Shown: piece after piece, positions 21,666 through 30,896 of the stretch
Layout: the number at the start of each line of letters is the position of its first letter
How positions within the stretch are numbered: the stretch's first letter is position 1
From: Notospermus geniculatus
Lineage: Eukaryota; Nemertea; Pilidiophora; Heteronemertea; Lineidae
Direction: 5' to 3'
NCBI GenBank assembly: GCA_002633025.1
Contig: NMRB01000728.1
Coordinates: 47,842-111,841, forward strand
DNA: 64,000 nucleotides
Translations under genes and position numbers: made by a program
The notes under the pieces: model-generated
The model's database searches: none
What the model saw: only the letters and a program-made list of their open reading frames with translations
Told to the model about the DNA's origin: nothing

Positions 21666-21999
21666 TTAGGTAACAAAATACCCATAGAACACTTTGAATG
21701 CCTCTCGTCGAAACTGAGTCCCACCAATGCAGTAGAGAAGGAAGTTTACGGTGTTGTTCAAGTAACTAAGGAGGCTTGTCACGGTATAAATCGTATCTAT
21801 TGTATGTTTGTACTCTCGGTATGTGGTGTCATCCATCAGAGCTGTTGCAACAAAATAGACACTGACAGGCAGAGTTAGCACTATAAACACTACACTAACT
21901 GTAGTCAACATATACGTCACACTCGTCAACTTAGACGACTTGCTGTCCGAGAGGTGCTGAATGTTTTGCATTTTTCGGCGCATCAAGTGACCCTTGTTA
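21666..21999 (-). pseudogene. GPCR 3' half (TM6-TM7 and tail)
   Basis: On the minus strand, host-like coding begins at about 21999 with basic intracellular-loop residues (HLMRRKMQNIQHLSDSKSSK). TM6 (MLTTVSVVFIVLTLPVSVYF) and TM7 follow, with NNTVNFLLYCIGGTQFRREA, ending in a TAA at 21666-21668. NFLLYC in place of NPxxY followed by F/RREAF is typical of rhodopsin-family peptide receptors (FMRFamide/secretagogue-like). Upstream of 21999 the frame runs straight into foldback sequence. TM1 to early TM3 of the same kind of receptor lie on the same strand at 24056-24385. TM3-TM5 are not found between them, so the gene copy is broken unless the missing part is elsewhere. Confidence 0.65.
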
Positions 22000-22567
22000 C
22001 AACCAATAATGTCACAATCGACCAATAATGTCACAACCGATGATAATGTCACAATTGTGACATTATGAACACCTCATCCAACCAATAATGTCACAACTTG
22101 CTAATAATGTCACAACTTTTCCTTACCGATAATGTCGCAACATTTTGACCAATAATGTCACAGCTTTTCCTTACCGATAATGTCACAACATTTTGACCAA
22201 TAATGTCACAACCCAAGTAACTATCCCAGATCATGCCGGGATAATGTGATAGTGATTTTTTCGCCCCCTCCCTCATGGAACTTTGCTGCCATCTTTTGGC
22301 AATAGGCACGGCTTGTTACAACTCATAACGTTACACCGACGCATAATGTTACACTAACGCATAACGTTACTGGTGTAACATTATATACGTTGACCCATCC
22401 AACTCATAATGTTAAAATCGACGCATAATGTTACACTTTTTCTAACGCATAACGTTACACTTTTTGACGCATAATGTTACACCTGATCCTAACGCATAAC
22501 ATTACACCAACTTAACGCATAATGTTACACCAATGTCAAATAAGCAATTCGGCGCTTCTGTCATTGC

Positions 22568-22600
22568 AACAAGAGGCCCATGGGCCTTGCGATCAGCTGA
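22568..22600 (+). repeat. Repeat-family head (AAGAGGCCCATGGGCC), copy 1
   Basis: CAAGAGGCCCATGGGCCTTG followed by CGATCAGCTGAT matches the sequence at 40134-40165. I recall similar AAGAGGCCCA(T/G)GGGCC starts in many marine invertebrate repeats, but I cannot name the superfamily. Confidence 0.55.
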
Positions 22601-22688
22601 TTATGATCTGTCAACTCAAGAGGTTGAAAGCGGAGGAAAGAGAGACAAATACGAATAGCGCACCTTTTTAATGGTTATCAAGTAAATA

Positions 22689-22903
22689 CTGTGGTGTCGG
22701 AGTTATGCCGGATTCCACTCCATATCCACCCATTGGTTCTAGGGAATTTGGGGTTCGGCCTGTGGACTAAAATTGTGGTGTGGGCGGATATGAATGATCC
22801 TGAGACATGCCCCGATACCAAATCATTTTTGTTTGGGCTGTACCTTCCCTAAAAGTACGGCTAGGCTGACCGCCCCCAGTCCGGCATAACTCCGACACCA
22901 CAG
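22689..22903. mobile_element. TA-flanked MITE, 215 bp
   Basis: Perfect inverted ends (CTGTGGTGTCGGAGTTATGC plus CGGA) are flanked by TA on both sides (22687-22688 and 22904-22905). This fits a Tc1/mariner-mobilised MITE nested in the foldback loop. Confidence 0.85.
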
Positions 22904-23211
22904 TATATAGGTTTTTGTCACAGTGAGGAAGTCATTGTGAGCAGGTTCTGACACATATCACTTTATGCAGCTAGCGGTCATATACATGTATGAATTTGGA
23001 GTGCTATTACATGTAAAACCCACAGATGCACCCTCTAAGCCATGTCACTATGCCTCTGAAATATGAAGTTATTGACGAAGATCTCAACTTATGGAGCAGA
23101 ATGCGAAATCCAAAGTGGCCACTTGATGGCCACATTAGTGGTGGAGTACACCTAAAACTGATATGGTGCAATATCTGCCATAGGTATATCACTATGCCGC
23201 TAAAGGTTTGG

Positions 23212-23355
23212 CCATTGGGTGGGGAGGGGTTAATATCACTTGGTGAATCAAGATAGATATCGTATTAGACCCATTGGGTGGAAGGGGTTAATATCACTTG
23301 GTGAATCGAGATAGATATCGTATTAGACCCGTTGGGTAGAAAGGGGTTAATATCA
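23212..23355. repeat. ~60-bp tandem repeat, 2.3 copies
   Basis: The unit CCATTGGGTGGNAGGGGTTA, then ATATCACTTGGTGAATC and ATATCGTATTAGACC, is present at about 23212, 23273 and (partial) 23330. Confidence 0.85.
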
Positions 23356-23784
23356 AAGGTATTATCAAATATTAGAAAAAAGTCTAACATTATGCGTCGA
23401 TTGTAACATTTATGAGTTAGATGGGTCAGGTATAATGTTACACCAGTAACGTTATGCGTTAGTGTAACATTATGCGTCGGTGTATTGCCAAATGACGGCA
23501 GAAAAGTTCCAGGAGGGAGGGGCGAAAAAATCACCATCACATTATCCCGACATGATCTGCGCTAGTTACTTGGGTTGTGACATTATTGGTCAAAATGTTG
23601 TGACATTATCGGTAAGGAAAAGTTGTGACATTATTGGTCAAAATGTTGCGACATTATCGGTAAGGAAAGGTTGTGACATTATTAGCAAGTTGTGACATTA
23701 TTGGTTGGATGAGGTGTTCATAATGTCACAATTGTGACATTATCATCGATTGTGACATTATTGGTCGATTGTGACANTATAGGT

Positions 23785-24054
23785 GTGACAGACAAAATAT
23801 CAAGTCCGATATGTTGATTACATCATGATGGAGCCATCTGAGATTGAAAATTTTTGGCTCATTGGATTGCCCAGGTTGACAAACCTAGGGGTAGGACTTG
23901 TTTCCAAGACTGTTCCAGGAGATGACATATGAAGGTGTGACAGACCGGACAGACAGACAGACACACACACACACACACATACACACATACACACACAGAC
24001 ACCATGACCAAACACAATATGGTTCCCGATCTGATTGATCGGGAACCATAAAAA
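23785..24054 (+). mobile_element. 3' tail of a hairpin-ended repeat element, copy 1
   Basis: This tail shares an ordered sequence with 59012-59271 (ATATGTTGATTAC, TCATGATGGAGSCATCTGA, CTCATTGGATTGCCCAGGTT, GACAAACCTAGGGGTAGGA). A simple GAC/CA repeat follows (23948-23999). It finishes in a hairpin, ATGGTTCCCGATC...GATCGGGAACCAT (24020-24050). The 3' boundary falls inside GPCR coding sequence. Terminal hairpin plus lack of TIRs is reminiscent of Helitron-type tails, but no CTRR end is visible. Confidence 0.65.
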
Positions 24055-24055
24055 C

Positions 24056-24385
24056 ATTTATCCCACACACTGCAGATGCCAAGTGTCGCACTTCTACACC
24101 AAACCTGGCCCGAATCCAATGTCTTAGTAGTCCAGTCCAAAGAGCAGAGCTGTCTGCGACCGCAAGTGTTATAAGTAACATTCTGGTCGATGCTTTCCCG
24201 AACTTTCCTTTCAGGAGGACGAAGATAGTCAGTGTGTTAAAGATAGTTCCAAATACAACCAAGAATGGTGGTACCCATTTCCAGAGCACCGCAGAAAGAC
24301 CAACTTCCCAGACTTCATTTACGCCCTCCTGGGGAGAAACTGAGGAAACGAGAATAAGAAAAGTCATGACAATATTTTGATCCAA
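24056..24385 (-). pseudogene. GPCR 5' half (N-terminus to early TM3)
   Basis: ATG 24385 opens a frame with a hydrophobic N-terminus, then TM1 (WVPPFLVVFGTIFNTLTIFV), an intracellular loop (LLKGKFGKASTRM), TM2 (LLITLAVADSSALWTGLL) and the TM3 cysteine (HLASAVCGINVF). The spacing, the LAVAD motif and the conserved extracellular Cys at the start of TM3 mark a rhodopsin-family receptor of the peptide/FMRFamide type. At 24055 the reading frame leaves host sequence and enters the hairpin tail of a repeat element. The open frame continues to 23885 only through simple (CA)n and repeat sequence. The likely continuation (TM6-TM7) lies at 21666-21999. I see no plausible donor exactly at the junction, so this looks like an exonic insertion with loss of TM3-TM5. 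Confidence 0.65.
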
Positions 24386-24389
24386 AGAT

Positions 24390-25320
24390 CCGAGTCATTT
24401 GAAACCGATCCCGTTAGCAGTCATAAACATGATTTGTTGGGAGCTTTCTGTTCTGAGTGAGCGTACATTTTTGCGTCATAAAAGCAAAGCAAACACTACC
24501 CAAGCTCCATATTTTCTAGATATACAGAATAAAAGAATAACACTGTTTTAGACCCATTTTACACAAAACTCAGTCCTATCGAACTATTAACAGGCAAATA
24601 ATATGATGCAGCGGCCAGATAGCGAAGCTGCTGACGTCACAGGCGGTCCGACTCTGAATTTCTCCTCAAGTAAGAAATTCGGCTTCTGGCAAACAGCGTG
24701 CCAAAAACACACAATACGGCATTGTTAAGCGCTCAAACTTCGCATGAAAGTTAAGGAGGACTGGAAATGATGTATCGATGGCGCAGTTAGTCACTTCGCT
24801 CAGCAGTTTGTTTGTAAATTTAGATTTAATTTCAAACTTATGATTTGATGACGTCACAGATTTACCCAAAGCGCATCATAGCAACGCTACCGTGCGTTGC
24901 CGTTGAGGTGTAGCGCACGTCACTGCTGTTGCACGTCTTCGTGGCGTTTGCACGTCTTGTTGGTTCACGGCGGCGGAATGATCGTTGCTTCACAACCCAG
25001 CGCCCCGGGTTCGAATCCCGTCCACTGCTTTTTTTCCCTTTTCGTCTTTTCTTCTTCTTTTATCATCTTTTGTATTTTATTCTTTTTCTCTTCATTAAGT
25101 TATTTTTCGAGATGTTGCAATTGCTACCATATGCGAAATAAATCATTCAATTAAGGCACAGGATAATCGAGAATTACGACAGGGGTAGGCCTACAGCAGT
25201 CAGTATTTTCACTCTGGGCCTGGGCCGAATCCTAATCCTGATGGCAAATGTATCAAAACTGCCCTAACAATAGTAGTAACTGGTTTTACCCATATAAAAG
25301 CAATAATGACCTAGACTACT
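24390..25320. other. No supported gene; tRNA-like B box at 24995-25027
   Basis: CCCCGGGTTCGAATCCCGTCC followed by a T-run (25007 on) looks like a tRNA T-arm with a pol III terminator. I could not fold matching D- and acceptor arms upstream, so it is a tRNA-derived remnant at best. Overlapping frames at 24897-25154 on the plus strand are not credible. Confidence 0.4.
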
Positions 25321-25328
25321 AACTGTTT

Positions 25329-25369
25329 CCCTGGCTTCAGGGACACCAACGTGTCCACTGAAGCCAGGG
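25329..25369. repeat. 41-bp hairpin at the Penelope 3' side
   Basis: CCCTGGCTTCAG ... CTGAAGCCAGGG encloses a nested GGACAC/GTGTCC stem. It sits just beyond the region shared by the two Penelope copies. Confidence 0.8.
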
Positions 25370-25958
25370 AGACAGCCCAGTGGCCCCATCACCAACAACA
25401 CACCCAACAAACAAAATATCTCCTTGCCCAGTTCCTTCCACTGGATTTAAGAAAAGACTGCTGAATCCCAAATGTAGATCTGAAATACCCTGTGCAAACA
25501 GGAGGAGTCAGCAATTAAGGAATGAATAGAGGCCAAGCCCCAAGAATTGGTTACTAGACCTAATCAATAAAAGGGTGTCTGTAATTAGTAGAAAACTAAT
25601 TAGGCTGAAAGAAAGTTTAATAACTTATGACATGTGTAATTTAAAATAAGCAAGACTGACATAAAGACAATGTATGACCTGTAAAAATGACATGGAATGA
25701 AGAGAAATGCAGCTAAAGAATAGCGCCTACAAATCAACAGAGTATGGCGTCGGAATAAAATGAATAGAAGAAAGAAAGACTAGGAGACCGGCAAAAGCAA
25801 ATCACTGACCAATAAACAGAATAGGGGAAGGGAAAAGGCCTAAACCAGAAAGGCACGACACATTCGCCCCTAACTGGAAGAAACATAAAGGCCTACTAAG
25901 GGGAGAAAAGCGAGAGGAGCCAAACTCAACTTCCTGACAAAAAAGTAGCAAAGGGGAG

Positions 25959-26474
25959 CTATGGGGTTATCAGAAACTTAGCATCTGGTGTTAAGACCTG
26001 AGGGGGTGATAGTTTTAAGGGTCCACATCCACCGTACTCTGTTTTGAGGAGGGTCGTCTCATCCGGACATGTCTCCAGTATGGTGAACATCAGGTCCTTG
26101 ACAGAATGTCCTGGCAGCTTGAAGTGGGCAAAGAGTATTGAGCAGTCACGATCATCTTCTTTCCCTAACCTGGTATTGGACTTGTGGCTGTACATCCTTT
26201 TACGGAAAAACATTATGGTCTGTCCGACGTACTGGTTGATGGTGGTGCATCTGATACAGGTGATGCAGCAGACAACATTTTTGCTATCACAATCTGTGGG
26301 ACCCCTCAGGCGAAGTTGATGGGACCTTCCCGTGGAGGAACTACGTAATGATGTGGGACTGGGTGGGTAAGGAGATGCAGTGTTGACATTTCCGACCCCT
26401 CTTAGGTCCTTTCCGTGAGCATGGGTCACAGATAGGCCTAGCCTGTTGAATGTCCGGGGTAGGGACCTTGGCTC
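25959..26474 (-). pseudogene. Penelope GIY-YIG endonuclease domain
   Basis: After a linker the minus strand reads NVVCCITCIRCTTINQYVGQ, then TIMFFRKRMYSHKSNTR and FAHFKLPGHSVKDLMFTILE. NQYVGQT is the YIG half of GIY-YIG, followed by the catalytic R-x3-H-like segment (RKRMYSH) and the later Glu. The GIY half reads VVCC where copy 2 has VVYC, so this copy has lost the conserved tyrosine. Paired cysteines (CCITCIRC) form the zinc-binding-like motif usual in animal Penelope elements. The domain is the target-nicking nuclease of the element. It is fused to the RT in intact elements but out of frame here. Confidence 0.8.
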
Positions 26475-27473
26475 TCACAAGCACATCAGGGAGGTTTTAG
26501 GCCTCCGGAATGCAATGAGGGGTGACTCTGGACAGCATTCCTTCATTAAGGGGTTCAGATGGAGAATCGGTAGGAAACGGCGTGTGATCGCAGAGATGTC
26601 TGGCAGTCCAGGGTGATAAGTAAGGACTAAGGGGATCTTGCGGGTTTTGGAGGACTGTTGGTTGTCTTGGACCACACTTCCGTTGACACTCTGGTTAGCA
26701 TGGCGGCCACCATCATCAGCTCTGTCTCTATTCCCAACCTGGGTATTAGTTTCCGTCGTTGTGGGGGGAGGGGGGGAGGGCTGGTGTTCAAAACGTTGGA
26801 TCACCCTTTCTACCTCCTTAGAAACCTTCTGTCTGTTGTGGCCCTTGTCTGTGAGAAAACCAACCAAGTTATGTAGGTGTTTCAAAGCAGCTGACCGTTC
26901 TGAGCAGATGGACAAGATACGGAGGGCTTGGGAAAAGGGGATGGCACGTTTAACATGGCCAGGGTGACACGATGCTGGGTGGAGGTATTGGTGAGTGTCC
27001 GTGGGTTTTACATAGAGGTCAGTAACAATCCTTGATTCCCGGAGTTTGACAGTCAAATCCAAAAAGTTCTGGGAGGATGGGCATGCATCCCAGGTGAACC
27101 TGATGGTGGGGAGGAACTGATTGAGCCTGCCAACAAAATCCTCCAGTTTTTTACGTCCATGGGTCCTCACGGAGAAAACATCATCAATGAATCTGAGCCA
27201 GTTATAGGGTTTGAAGGGGGATGTAGCCAGGACCTGTGACTCGAGCAGGTGCATGAAAATGATAGCGTACGAAGGGGCCATTTTTGTTCCTATCGCAGTT
27301 CCTGAGACCTGTAAGAAAAACCTTGAGTGGAATTCGAAGGCATTCTTAGATAGGACAAAATGGGCAAGCGTACAGATATCCTTGACTACACTCTCTGGTA
27401 GGCCCTGTTTCATCAAGAATGCAGAGAGGGCATTCAAACCATCTTCATGTGGGATACTAGGATACAAACTCAC
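26475..27473 (-). pseudogene. Penelope RT, catalytic palm and thumb
   Basis: The frame opens SLYPSIPHEDGLNALSAFL, the block holding the first catalytic aspartate region (DV.SLY.SIPH in the family). It continues with FFLQVSGTAIGTKMAPSYA and the catalytic LRFIDDVFSV, then the NFLDL and TDLYVKPTDTHQYLHPASCH blocks typical of Penelope-like RTs. The catalytic Asp pair is intact. A Pro/Thr-rich linker (PSPPPPTTTETNTQ) lies near residue 235. The frame ends early at 26475 after RPKTSLMCL. Copy 2 has one more A at the matching run (AAAAA versus AAAA), so a single-base loss here put the endonuclease out of frame. Confidence 0.85.
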
Positions 27474-27976
27474 AACATTAAGAGTGGCCCTTGTGGTAGA
27501 GTACCTAAGTCGCGAACCTTACTGAGAAAATTCTTGGTATCCTTAAGGTAAGAAGTGACTGAAGGGAGGTAGGGCTTGAGGAAATGGTCCACAATCTCGG
27601 AGACTTTCTCCGTCAAAGAACCTGAACAAGAAACTACTGGACGACCTGGAACACCGGGTTTATGGACCTTTGGGAGAAGATAGAACTTAACAAGTTTATG
27701 ATTTTTAGGAGCCGCGTATTCTGCCATGGTATCAGAGTGGGTGCCATTTTGATGGGCCTGGTTTATCAGCTGGGAGACTTGGCCTTCAAAATCTGCGGAG
27801 GGGTCAGATTCAAGGGGCCTGTAGGTCGCTATATCACTGAGTTGCCTAAGGCCCTCATTGATATACTGTATCCGATGTGTTAAGTGGCCGCGGCCGGGAG
27901 GACCGTCGTGCCCAGATTTTCTACTTATACACGTTCCCGGCAACCAAGTTGAGCGCATAGGCGTAACAAATGTCAT
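27470..27976 (-). pseudogene. Penelope RT, fingers/palm N-terminal part
   Basis: The frame contains INEGLRQLSDIATYRPLESD and FYLLPKVHKPGVPGRPVVSC, then SGSLTEKVSEIVDHFLKPYL. These are hallmark blocks of Penelope-like reverse transcriptases (the LPKxHKP and GRPIVS boxes). It ends out of frame at 27470, a few bases before the frame that continues the domain at 27473, so a single-base frameshift separates the two halves. The preceding conserved IKxADKG block is missing: the frame instead starts in a CCGGCCGCGGCC-type non-coding region joined directly to the INEG block. The GGCC region is the same one that borders the inverted segment in copy 2. Confidence 0.8.
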
Positions 27977-28215
27977 TGAAGCCTAACTTTACATAACCAC
28001 ATTGGTCAGACGTCCCATGTCGAGTTTTCGTATAAATGAAACGCGGTGAACTGCATGCTTCAGGGTCAAGCTTCAATAAATCTTGTTTCTATGAACTCGG
28101 TATGTCATTTTCTCTTCAGTTCTCAATGCCGAAGTTGTCGAACAGTGACCCTTGTACACCCTTAGTCAAAAGTAAATAGACAGCTACTAAAATTCAATAT
28201 TTCCTAATATAGCAG

Positions 28216-29905
28216 CGAGGCACAATTTTTCTTTTTATTTCCATTGATAACAATTGCTTTGGCACCTTCTTACACCAAAATTATCTTGCTGTCCTTTGAA
28301 CTGATTTTTGGTGAAAGTTTGAATTTTCATCAAAAAAAAGTGATTTTTTATTCGGGATTTGTTGGTGATCGCACCTATGCCATCTTGAAGCACATTTCTT
28401 TCTGAGTAGAATCTAGCTTTCGGATCCCATGGATCTGAAGGGGGGACAAAGTTACAGAGGGACTTTTGCAGTGATTTTGTTCGGTTAGCCAAGTTCGATC
28501 TTCCACGTGCTCTTCCGTATTTCATACCGACCAAGAGTTGAATATTCAGCAGTTCTCCGTCACAAAGCACACGCTCGGGGCAAACCACATTGATTGCGTT
28601 GCATCATTATTATTGATTGTATTGTGCACTATAGTTTAGTTTTGAACGGGCATACATGCTTTGTGGTTAGGTGTCTGTGGTAATCGCCTATAGCTCGGAA
28701 CGTCATCCCAAGCCCACTTATGCCTTATTGTTTTATTGAAATTCCAAAGGCTCGGTCAAATAGGCCAAGTATGAATAGCGATTATTATTCATGACCCTGA
28801 ACTTGCCGCGTCACAACTGGTTGGTTATGAATGTGGTGTCAGACTGGCAACTGGAAAACCCTAAAATTGCCTGTAAGAAACCATCAATAACTCGGTTGCA
28901 GAAGCTTCAATTCTTTATTTCAAAATATCATTGTGTCTGGAAACAGTAGAGCTGTAAAATGCTCAGGTCTCGATTTTGCGAAGGCGATAATAAAAAACCT
29001 CATTTTTTGACAAAATTTCAGTCTTTCCCCAAAAAGTCACTAAACTGTATACCTGGGTCATTTCGGTGGAAAGAGGTGCCGAAGCAGTTGTTATGAGTGA
29101 GTATAAAAAGACATCTTGACATATCAAGGCCTACGATCACTCCGCCTTTCGAACTACGCTCCCTTCACCCTTGACATTTTCCCTCCTGAATTCCACTCGC
29201 AGCAGACCGTGCCGTTTATCACGCTCGCCCCCACTGCTGTCATCAAATATAATCCAGAAGAAAATATTTCACCCAAAAACCTATTCAACGTTAGGCATAC
29301 CTGTGTTCTTTATTACTTGATATCAAAATCCTTCATTTTACAGCATAATTCGTCAAAGAAAAACAATAATTATTTGTTAAATCGCGAAGAACATCGATAG
29401 AAAGAAGAGCCAACTTGAGAGCCAATCAGAAAAGTCCTCACGTACATTAGTAGTCCACAGTGACATCTGAACTTCGACGCAGTTGAAGCCGAGTAAAATA
29501 TGAATGGTATCCCTTTCCCGGTCATATTTGACACAAACAAGTCCTTCCCTGATGCAAACATGTGAATAGTATCCTTCTGATGTGAAGCTAGCGACGAAAC
29601 GTTGTATTTTCTGCAAATTTCTGACCCCAAGCGACAGATCGAACTTCTGAAGCCGCCATGTTTGCTCTGTTGATTCACCTCGCGCCCAGGTGCATCTGGT
29701 CACATACACTACGTATTTCGTGTACTTGGTTAATTGCTCAGTTCCTGGAGGCGAGGTGACAGCTCAGCGAGAGCTCTGATTGGCCGCTCATCTCTCGGCG
29801 GCAATGCGAGTGGAAATGTGGGTAGTTTCAGGCAAGGGTGGATTAAGCGAGAGTAGGAGTGATAGGAACCCTTGTCAGGGCAAGAAAAAATGCGTTTCAT
29901 TAATA
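28216..29905. other. Spacer between the inverted Penelope copies
   Basis: I cannot support a gene here. Frames of about 100-117 codons (28235-28588 minus, 29377-29709 minus) show no domain. A segment at 29143-29178 (TCCGCCTTTCGAACTACGCT, then CCCTTCACCCTTGAC) is the reverse complement of 7602-7640, so a dispersed repeat lies inside. Confidence 0.4.
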
Positions 29906-30066
29906 TTAAAAGAAATATTGAATTTAGTAGCTGTCTATTTACTTTTGACTAAGGGTGTACATGTAGGAACGCATTTCATTCACTATTACGGGGTGATATT
30001 TTATAACTTGCCGAGAACGTGTGTAATTAGAAAATCTAGGCACGAAGGTCTTTCCGGCCGCGGCCA

Positions 30067-30369
30067 CTAAACACATCGGATACAGTATCTGTCCGTATCC
30101 ATAATAACCACTCCTGAGCCTTTGTCAGCTTCCTTGATGGTGATGTTGTGATTATCAGAAAGCTCCCTGAGGGCTTGGAGTTCACCTGAGGGGAGGTTAT
30201 TATGGAACTTTTTCCCTTCCTCAAGGTCCTTGAAAAATACCGACTCTACCCCCTTGAGGAAGCCCTCTGTATAGTGGCAGCGACGTGGGGGGTTCCACCT
30301 AGATTCCGGAGGCCTAAAAACCTCCGTGATGTGCTTGTGAGAGCCAAGGTCCCTACCCCGGACATTCAA
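30067..30369 (-). pseudogene. Penelope RT N-terminal segment, inverted within copy 2
   Basis: Read on the minus strand, opposite to the rest of copy 2, this gives FLKGVESVFFKDLEEGKKFH, then NNLPSGELQALRELSDNHN and ITIKEADKGSGVVIMDTDRY. The last is the family's N-terminal IKPADKG-(G)-VVxMD block, the very piece missing from copy 1. Coding stops just after DTDRY, where the frame reaches the GGCCGCGGCC border. The upstream end meets the plus-strand endonuclease frame at the palindrome GGAGGCCTAAAAACCTCC (30307-30324). There both strands read element sequence: EVFRPPESR on the minus strand and FRRPKNLRD on the plus. The junction placement suggests strand switching at a short hairpin. Confidence 0.75.
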
Positions 30370-30761
30370 CAGGCTAGGCCTATCTGTGACCCATGCTCAC
30401 GGAAAGGACCTAAGAGGGGTCTCGGAAATGTCAACTCTGCATCTCCTTACCCACCCAGTCCCACATCATTAGTTCCTCCACGGGAAGGTCCCATCAACTT
30501 CGCGTGAGGGGTCCCACTAGATTGTGATAGCAAAAATGTTGTCTACTGCATCACCTGTACCAGATGCACCACCATCAACCAGTACGTCGGACAGACCATA
30601 ATATCTATGCTCACTTCAAGCTGCCAGGACATTCTGTCAAGGACCTGATGTTCACCATACTGGAGACATGTCCGGATGAGACGACCCTCCTCAAAACAGA
30701 GTTACGGTGGATGTGGACCCTTAAAACCATCACTCCCTCAGGTCTTAACACCAGATGCTGA
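30300..30761 (+). pseudogene. Penelope C-terminal linker and GIY-YIG remnant, copy 2
   Basis: The plus strand reads RFRRPKNLRDVLVRAKVPTP, then DIQQARPICDPCSRKGPKRG and SPYPPSPTSLVPPREG, and stops at 30507 by a TGA. The same frame then resumes with NVVYCITCTRCTTINQYVGQ, the intact GIY/YIG pair. About 50 nt between that and the HFKLPGHSVKDLMFTILE block (found in another frame at about 30610) are lost. The linker carries the CDPC pair that in Penelope elements forms a zinc-binding motif before the nuclease. It is a useful reference for the unshifted frame in copy 1. Confidence 0.7.
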
Positions 30762-30896
30762 GTTTCTGATAAGCCCATAGCGCTCCCCTTTGCTACTTTT
30801 TTGTCCGGAAAGTTGAGTTTGGCTCCTCTCCCTTTTCTTCCCTTAGTAGGCCTTTATGTTTCTTCCAGTTAGGGGCGAATGTGTCGTGCCTTTCTC

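Larger units (their letters stand above)
22002..23784. mobile_element. Double foldback with two classes of reiterated arms
   Basis: Outer arms 22002-22306 and 23482-23784 are reverse complements built of repeats of TTGTGACATTATTGGTC / TTGCGACATTATCGGTAAGG. Inner arms about 22333-22436 and 23388-23479 are built of GTGTAACATTATGCGTTAG-type repeats. The loop contains a TA-flanked MITE, a copy of the element head described at 22568, and a ~61-bp tandem repeat. An unresolved base is at 23777. The element interrupts the GPCR gene. Confidence 0.8.
25440..28215 (-). mobile_element. Penelope-like element, copy 1
   Basis: This is a minus-strand element. Its 5' region (28215 to about 27885) is shared with 29910-30090 in the opposite orientation. 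Reverse-transcriptase coding (27976-26475) and a GIY-YIG-type endonuclease (to 25959) follow. The 3' region (25440-25940) is shared with 30780-30896 plus 32713-33110. It lacks the RT N-terminal IKEADKG segment and carries at least two frameshifts. Confidence 0.85.

Noticed and set aside
23885-24055. C-terminal continuation of the GPCR frame with poly-Cys/Val text
   Set aside because: It is translation of the repeat hairpin and a (CA)n tract, not receptor sequence.
24950-25030. tRNA gene before a T-run
   Set aside because: Good T-arm and B box, but no matching D-arm, anticodon arm or acceptor partner upstream.
28235-28588. 117-codon minus-strand ORF between the Penelope copies
   Set aside because: No domain and no support from the neighbouring copy; could not be called a gene.
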